This document shows, piece after piece, positions 60,415 to 64,000 of a DNA stretch of 64,000 bases. Numbering within the stretch: position 1 is the stretch's first letter; each line of letters starts with the position of its first letter. A model generated the notes under the pieces. The model was not told the DNA's origin. It saw nothing but the letters and a program-made list of their open reading frames with translations, and ran no database searches. A program made the translations under genes and the position numbers. The DNA comes from JAOAIV01 sp038849555 (GTDB taxonomy: Archaea; Thermoproteota; Bathyarchaeia; Bathyarchaeales; Bathycorpusculaceae): assembly GCA_038849555.1 (NCBI GenBank), contig JAWCMT010000002.1:41758-105757 (forward strand). Reading direction: 5' to 3'.

Positions 60415-60436
60415 CTTTTTCATTTTGTCTTTTTTA
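60415..60436 (+). terminator. T-run terminator
   Basis: Several T-runs of 4-7 bases, separated by short breaks, start about 20 bp after the arginine decarboxylase stop. This matches archaeal oligo-T termination. Confidence 0.5.
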
Positions 60437-60507
60437 GAACATACCTTATCTTTTGCAATAGTGATAAATTGGAGAAAAAATACTCACTTATCAAAGGTGC
60501 GCGCGTA

Positions 60508-60918
60508 ATGAAGTTTGCAGGAAGAACCACAACCGCCATAATTCCTTTTCCACCAAACAAAATTTTACTGATCAAACGGCGTACTATTCCTTTCCGCAGA
60601 TTTTGGGCTTTGCCCGGCGGAAGAGTTGACCCTGGCGAAACCGTAGAGCAGACTATAGTCCGTGAGGTGAAGGAGGAAACGGGTTTAGATGTGGAAATAG
60701 CGGGCAAGATAGGCGAATATCATGAGCAAGGAGTGCAGGATAGCGTGGAATACGATTATCACCCCACGTGTTTTCTGGTGAAAGTTGTTGGAGGAGAAAT
60801 CAAAAGGCAAGAAAGCGAAATTGAAGAAATCAAACTTTTTAGCTTAAATGAGGTGCCGGAAACATTGGCTTTTGAGCATGCACAGATGATTAAGGATTAT
60901 CTTGTCAAGTGTCGGTGA
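60508..60918 (+). CDS. NUDIX hydrolase
   Basis: 136 residues. The NUDIX box is complete: GGRVDPGETVEQ, then REVKEETGL (Gx5Ex7REUxEExGU). ITKH-like variants with LLIKRRTIPFRRFWALPGG just before are typical of ADP-ribose/8-oxo-nucleotide type members. It hydrolyses a nucleoside diphosphate linked to another group; the exact substrate is unknown. The start is ATG 60508 with AGGTG at 60495-60499; a longer frame upstream lacks a good signal. Confidence 0.9.
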   Translation: MKFAGRTTTAIIPFPPNKILLIKRRTIPFRRFWALPGGRVDPGETVEQTIVREVKEETGLDVEIAGKIGEYHEQGVQDSVEYDYHPTCFLVKVVGGEIKRQESEIEEIKLFSLNEVPETLAFEHAQMIKDYLVKCR

Positions 60919-61059
60919 AACGTGGAGAGCAAAGTTTTTCAGGAATAGGCAATTGTTGCCTTTTGCATTAGAAGTAGTGTTGCCATTGAATTTGGCGTTA
61001 GTAAACGGCAAATAATATTAACATTTTACACTAACCAGTAACCAAGGTGAAAAAGCCCT

Positions 61060-61740
61060 TTGAAGATGAAACTACCTACGCCAATAATAATTATAAATTT
61101 CAAGACGTATCTGGAGGCAACAGGACAAAAGGCCATCAAACTTGCGAAGCAAGCCGAAAAAGTAAGCAAGGAAACAGGAATAACTATTGCTGTTGCGCCT
61201 CAGTTCACGGACATCTCCAGCGTGGCAAAAGCCGTTGAGATTCCTGTTTTTGCTCAGCACATTGACCCAATAAAGCCTGGAAGCTATACGGGGCATGTTC
61301 TTGCTGAGTCAATTAAAGAAGCAGGCGCTGTTGGGACATTGATTAACCATTCTGAAAGACGGCTTAAGCTAGCAGATATCGACGCAATTATAATGTTAGC
61401 ACGCGAGCAGAATTTCATCTCCTGCGTGTGCGTTAACAATCCCACTGTGAGCGCCGCAGCCGCTACCTTGAAACCTGACATCGTATCTATTGAGCCACCT
61501 GAACTGATAGGCACTGGCATAGCGGTTTCAAGAGCGCAGCCAGAAGTCGTCACAACCACCGTCAAACTTGTACGCAGCGTTAACTCTGATATTACAATTT
61601 TATGCGGCGCGGGTATAAGCCGCGGTGAAGACGTTGCAACAGCCATAAGGTTGGGAACGCAGGGCGTGCTTGTTGCAAGTGCCATTGTAAAGGCGAAAGA
61701 CCCTTATAGTGTACTGCGCGAATTTGCAGACGCAGCATAA
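61060..61740 (+). CDS. tpiA: triosephosphate isomerase (archaeal short type)
   Basis: 226 residues, the short archaeal form that acts as a tetramer. Catalytic residues: K15 (INFKTYLEA), H97 (INHSERRLK) and E145 (SIEPPELIGTG). The phosphate loop CGAGISRGEDVATAIRLGTQGVLVASAIVKAKDP closes the barrel. It interconverts dihydroxyacetone phosphate and glyceraldehyde 3-phosphate. The start is uncertain: TTG 61060 is 9 nt after AGGTGA (61045-61050), while ATG 61066 is 15 nt away. Confidence 0.96.
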   Translation: MKMKLPTPIIIINFKTYLEATGQKAIKLAKQAEKVSKETGITIAVAPQFTDISSVAKAVEIPVFAQHIDPIKPGSYTGHVLAESIKEAGAVGTLINHSERRLKLADIDAIIMLAREQNFISCVCVNNPTVSAAAATLKPDIVSIEPPELIGTGIAVSRAQPEVVTTTVKLVRSVNSDITILCGAGISRGEDVATAIRLGTQGVLVASAIVKAKDPYSVLREFADAA

Positions 61741-61762
61741 GAATAGTCATGTGTGAGCCACC

Positions 61763-62644
61763 GTGAAAGTTGAAGCAGAATGCGCATCTTGCCTGCTTGC
61801 AAGGGCAACCGTGGAAGTTTATGAAGCCACAACAAACCCTGCGCTACGCTTCAGAGCCATACAAGAAGTTATAAAACTGTTAAACAAGGAATTTGGGCCT
61901 ACCATTATTCCTGCAGATATAGGCACAAAGCGAGATCGTCTAATAAAGCGGTTGACAGGCAATAATGATCCCTATCAGCACAGCAAGAAGATGAGCAACG
62001 AGAAAGCCTTGAAGCTGCTGCCCTATGCACGGAAAATTGTGGAAGCAGGTTACACACAGCAGGAACGGTTTAAGAAAGCGTGCTTATGCGCCATAGTGGG
62101 CAACATAATGGAGTTCGACATTCCCGGCCACAAATTCTCCTTTAAAACTTTAACTAAAAGCTTCAGGGAAGCCGCAAAAGACTTAGTGGTGGATGATATT
62201 GACAAAGCCTATGACTTAGCGAAAAAAGCAAGAAGCATCCTATACTTGGCTGATAACGCTGGCGAAATCGTTTTCGACACTCTGCTAGTTGAGCAGCTGA
62301 AAAACATGGGTTTAAAAGTAACATACGTCGTCAAGGGCGGTCCAGTAATCAACGATGCAACATTGGATGATGTAGAAATTTCAGGTATGAATAAAATTGC
62401 AGACAATATATTAACCACAGGCACTGACGCCGTGGGGCTGCTAAAGAAAGAGGTTGCTCCAGAATTTTTAAAAGTTTATGACGAAGCGGAACTTGTTTTT
62501 GCGAAGGGCATGGGCTACGCTGAAACCCTAACTGAATACAAGCTTACGAAGCCGCATTTGCTCCTGTTTAGGACTAAATGCAACCCGGTAGCAAACTATT
62601 TTTGTGCGTCGCGCGATAAGAATATCGCGAAGCTGATGCCTTAA
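61763..62644 (+). CDS. DUF89 family metal-dependent phosphatase (ARMT1-like fold)
   Basis: 293 residues. N-terminal CASCL and helical domain, then the DUF89 core with LYLADNAGEIVFDTLLVEQLKNMG, VVKGGPVINDATLDD and FAKGMGYAETL. The Asp/Asn residues of the first and second motifs bind the metal. Family members remove phosphate from damaged or side-product sugar phosphates and related metabolites. The start is GTG 61763, 22 bp after tpiA. One base separates its stop from the next ATG, so tpiA, this gene and the debranching enzyme gene probably form an operon of sugar metabolism. Confidence 0.88.
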   Translation: MKVEAECASCLLARATVEVYEATTNPALRFRAIQEVIKLLNKEFGPTIIPADIGTKRDRLIKRLTGNNDPYQHSKKMSNEKALKLLPYARKIVEAGYTQQERFKKACLCAIVGNIMEFDIPGHKFSFKTLTKSFREAAKDLVVDDIDKAYDLAKKARSILYLADNAGEIVFDTLLVEQLKNMGLKVTYVVKGGPVINDATLDDVEISGMNKIADNILTTGTDAVGLLKKEVAPEFLKVYDEAELVFAKGMGYAETLTEYKLTKPHLLLFRTKCNPVANYFCASRDKNIAKLMP

Positions 62645-62645
62645 A

Positions 62646-64000
62646 ATGCGATTGCCTCGTCTAAGTCTAACCGAAGACGCGCTTGCAGATTTTGATGATG
62701 CACTCCATAAAGAGTGGCTTATCACAAACGGGTTAGGCGGGTACTCCGCCAGCACGGTTTTAGGTTTAAACACAAGGAAATATCATGGCCTGCTTGTAGC
62801 TGCTTTGCATCCGCCTGGCGACCGCACTGTATGCCTTGCAAAATTGGATGAAGATGTTCAAGTGGGCAACACTGTTTATCAGCTTGGCGCCAACGAGTTT
62901 CACGGCAAGATTTTCCCGCAAGGTTATCTTCTCCTAAAAGAATTTTCGCTATCTCCCTTTCCAAGCTACACCTACATAATGCGCGACGCCAAAATTGAAA
63001 AAATGATTTTCATGCCTAAAGAGAAAAACGCTGTGGCTGTGGTTTACGATGTCTTGAACAGCAGCGACGCCGACGCTGCATTTAGAATTTTCCCTCTGGT
63101 AACCTGTAGACACTTTCACTCCGTTATAGATAGATGGAGAACACCGTTAAGCTTCAGTCAACAGCAACGTGACATGGAAGTAAAATTAGCTTTTGACATG
63201 CCAAAAGTCATCATCGCCGCCCGCGCTACCGCAGGTTGCTTTATTGAAAAACCTGTATGGATCGAACGGTTATACTATCGTGAAGAAGCCAGCCGAGGCG
63301 AAAGCAGCACAGACGACTGCTATCAGCCAGGCTACTTTGAAGTAATAGTGCAGCCTAAGCGCAAGGTCAAGTTTGCCATAATCTCTGCAGCAGGCGAAAC
63401 CAGCGAAGAATGCATGGCGATGCTGGATGGGTTTGGCTGTGTGATAGGCGATGTTGAAGAGCAATTTAAAACAGAAATTGCATCTCGCGGAAGCATTTTA
63501 GCCAATTTTTACGGTTCTCACAGCCAGGTGGCAGCAAGCGACTGGTTAAATTGGCTTCTAATGGCAGCAGACACTTTTCTAGTCAAAAGCAGAGGCGGCG
63601 GGTCATCTGTTTTGGCGGGTTATTTCTGGTTTGAAACATGGGGTAGAGACATGTTTATTTCCCTACCTGGCCTAATGCTGGAAACCGGCAGGTTAGAAGA
63701 AGCACGACAAATTTTCCTACATTTTATGGCGTACTGCAGACGCGGGTTAATTCCCAATTATGTGGAAGACAAGTCGGGTGAAGCAGTCTATAACACGGTT
63801 GACGCCACCTTATGGTATATTAACGCTGTTCTTCATTTTTTGAAGCATACAGGCGACTTCACCTTCGTTCAGAAGCAGCTGTGGGATGGCCTGAAGGCAA
63901 TTGTTGATTTTCATGAGCACGGCACGGATTTCAGCATACATTTGGACAGCGACGGCTTACTTGCGCATGGGCCGCGGCTTACTTGGATGGATGCGGAGGT
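62646..64000 (+). CDS. glycogen debranching enzyme (amylo-alpha-1,6-glucosidase), 3' end outside window
   Basis: Open from ATG 62646 to the edge, 451 codons seen. The N-terminal GDE_N domain starts EWLITNGLGGYSASTVLGLNTRKYHGLLVAAL. The C-terminal (alpha/alpha)6 catalytic domain begins near residue 290, with LAGYFWFETWGRDMFISLPGLML (the GRD acid region), PNYVEDKSGEAVYNTVDATLWYINAV and LTWMDAE at the edge. It removes alpha-1,6 branches from glycogen-like glucan. The usual length is about 600-700 residues, so 150-250 are missing. Starts 1 bp after the DUF89 gene. Confidence 0.93.
   Translation, partial: MRLPRLSLTEDALADFDDALHKEWLITNGLGGYSASTVLGLNTRKYHGLLVAALHPPGDRTVCLAKLDEDVQVGNTVYQLGANEFHGKIFPQGYLLLKEFSLSPFPSYTYIMRDAKIEKMIFMPKEKNAVAVVYDVLNSSDADAAFRIFPLVTCRHFHSVIDRWRTPLSFSQQQRDMEVKLAFDMPKVIIAARATAGCFIEKPVWIERLYYREEASRGESSTDDCYQPGYFEVIVQPKRKVKFAIISAAGETSEECMAMLDGFGCVIGDVEEQFKTEIASRGSILANFYGSHSQVAASDWLNWLLMAADTFLVKSRGGGSSVLAGYFWFETWGRDMFISLPGLMLETGRLEEARQIFLHFMAYCRRGLIPNYVEDKSGEAVYNTVDATLWYINAVLHFLKHTGDFTFVQKQLWDGLKAIVDFHEHGTDFSIHLDSDGLLAHGPRLTWMDAE

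Noticed and set aside
1..64000. CRISPR arrays, insertion sequences, rRNA genes
   Set aside because: No regularly spaced direct repeats, transposase motifs or rRNA-like stretches were found on either strand.

Overview
The window looks like a stretch of an archaeal chromosome, most likely a Bathyarchaeia-like member of the TACK lineage. The lineage is an inference. Support comes from a TiaS-type tRNA-Ile2 modifying enzyme, an Orc1/Cdc6 initiator, pyruvoyl-dependent arginine decarboxylase, an archaeal-type AsnRS and triosephosphate isomerase, a KaiC-like protein with a TackOD1-like tail, TATA-box promoters and many membrane-anchored surface proteins. Four runs of exactly ten N show a scaffolded draft assembly. 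At least three of them look like false or near-zero gaps inside genes. No CRISPR array, insertion sequence or rRNA was seen.

Layout. 1-4.7 kb: a partial winged-helix regulator, a beta-helix surface protein, then acetate permease plus acetyl-CoA synthetase (acetate uptake and activation). 4.7-11.2 kb: a Ca2+-type P-ATPase divergent from a K+-independent membrane pyrophosphatase, then AsnRS. 11.3-16.8 kb: two tandem paralogous PQQ-like propeller surface proteins that share an upstream palindromic motif. 17-26.6 kb: LysE exporter, macrodomain, rubrerythrin, a glycosidase-like secreted protein, PEBP, class II glutamine amidotransferase, tRNA-Ala, an unknown winged-helix protein split by a false gap, and an MFS transporter. 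26.7-41 kb: CARDB surface protein, TiaS, a lone RAM domain, a PP-loop thiolation-like enzyme, EamA transporter, two QxxRW-type membrane glycosyltransferases, a collagen-like surface protein, tRNA-Arg, a KaiC-like/TackOD1 protein, tRNA-Gln and MFS. 41.3-43.4 kb: an operon of a small Cys-rich protein, an LsrF-like aldolase/thiolase and a zinc alcohol dehydrogenase. 43.8-48.1 kb: an operon of a NapH-like membrane polyferredoxin, one HgdB-like protein, two different BadF/BcrA-type ATPases and a ferredoxin. 48.2-53.9 kb: a TIR-like protein, small and partly frameshifted genes, an ABC-2 exporter and small proteins. 53.9-64 kb: NikR next to a divergent ZIP transporter, tRNA-Leu, a cdc6-wHTH-moaC-moaB-moaA array, then arginine decarboxylase, NUDIX, TpiA, DUF89 and the start of a glycogen debranching enzyme that runs off the window.

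How it fits together. The core metabolism suggests an anaerobe that assimilates acetate, uses pyrophosphate to energise its membrane, stores glycogen-like glucan and makes molybdopterin. The most unusual block is the ATP-dependent low-potential reductase operon at 43.8-48.1 kb. It carries the heterodimer-type ATPase pair and ferredoxin of benzoyl-CoA reductases but only one Cys-rich HgdB-like subunit, so it resembles a double-cubane-cluster system with a membrane electron feed. Its substrate cannot be read from the sequence.
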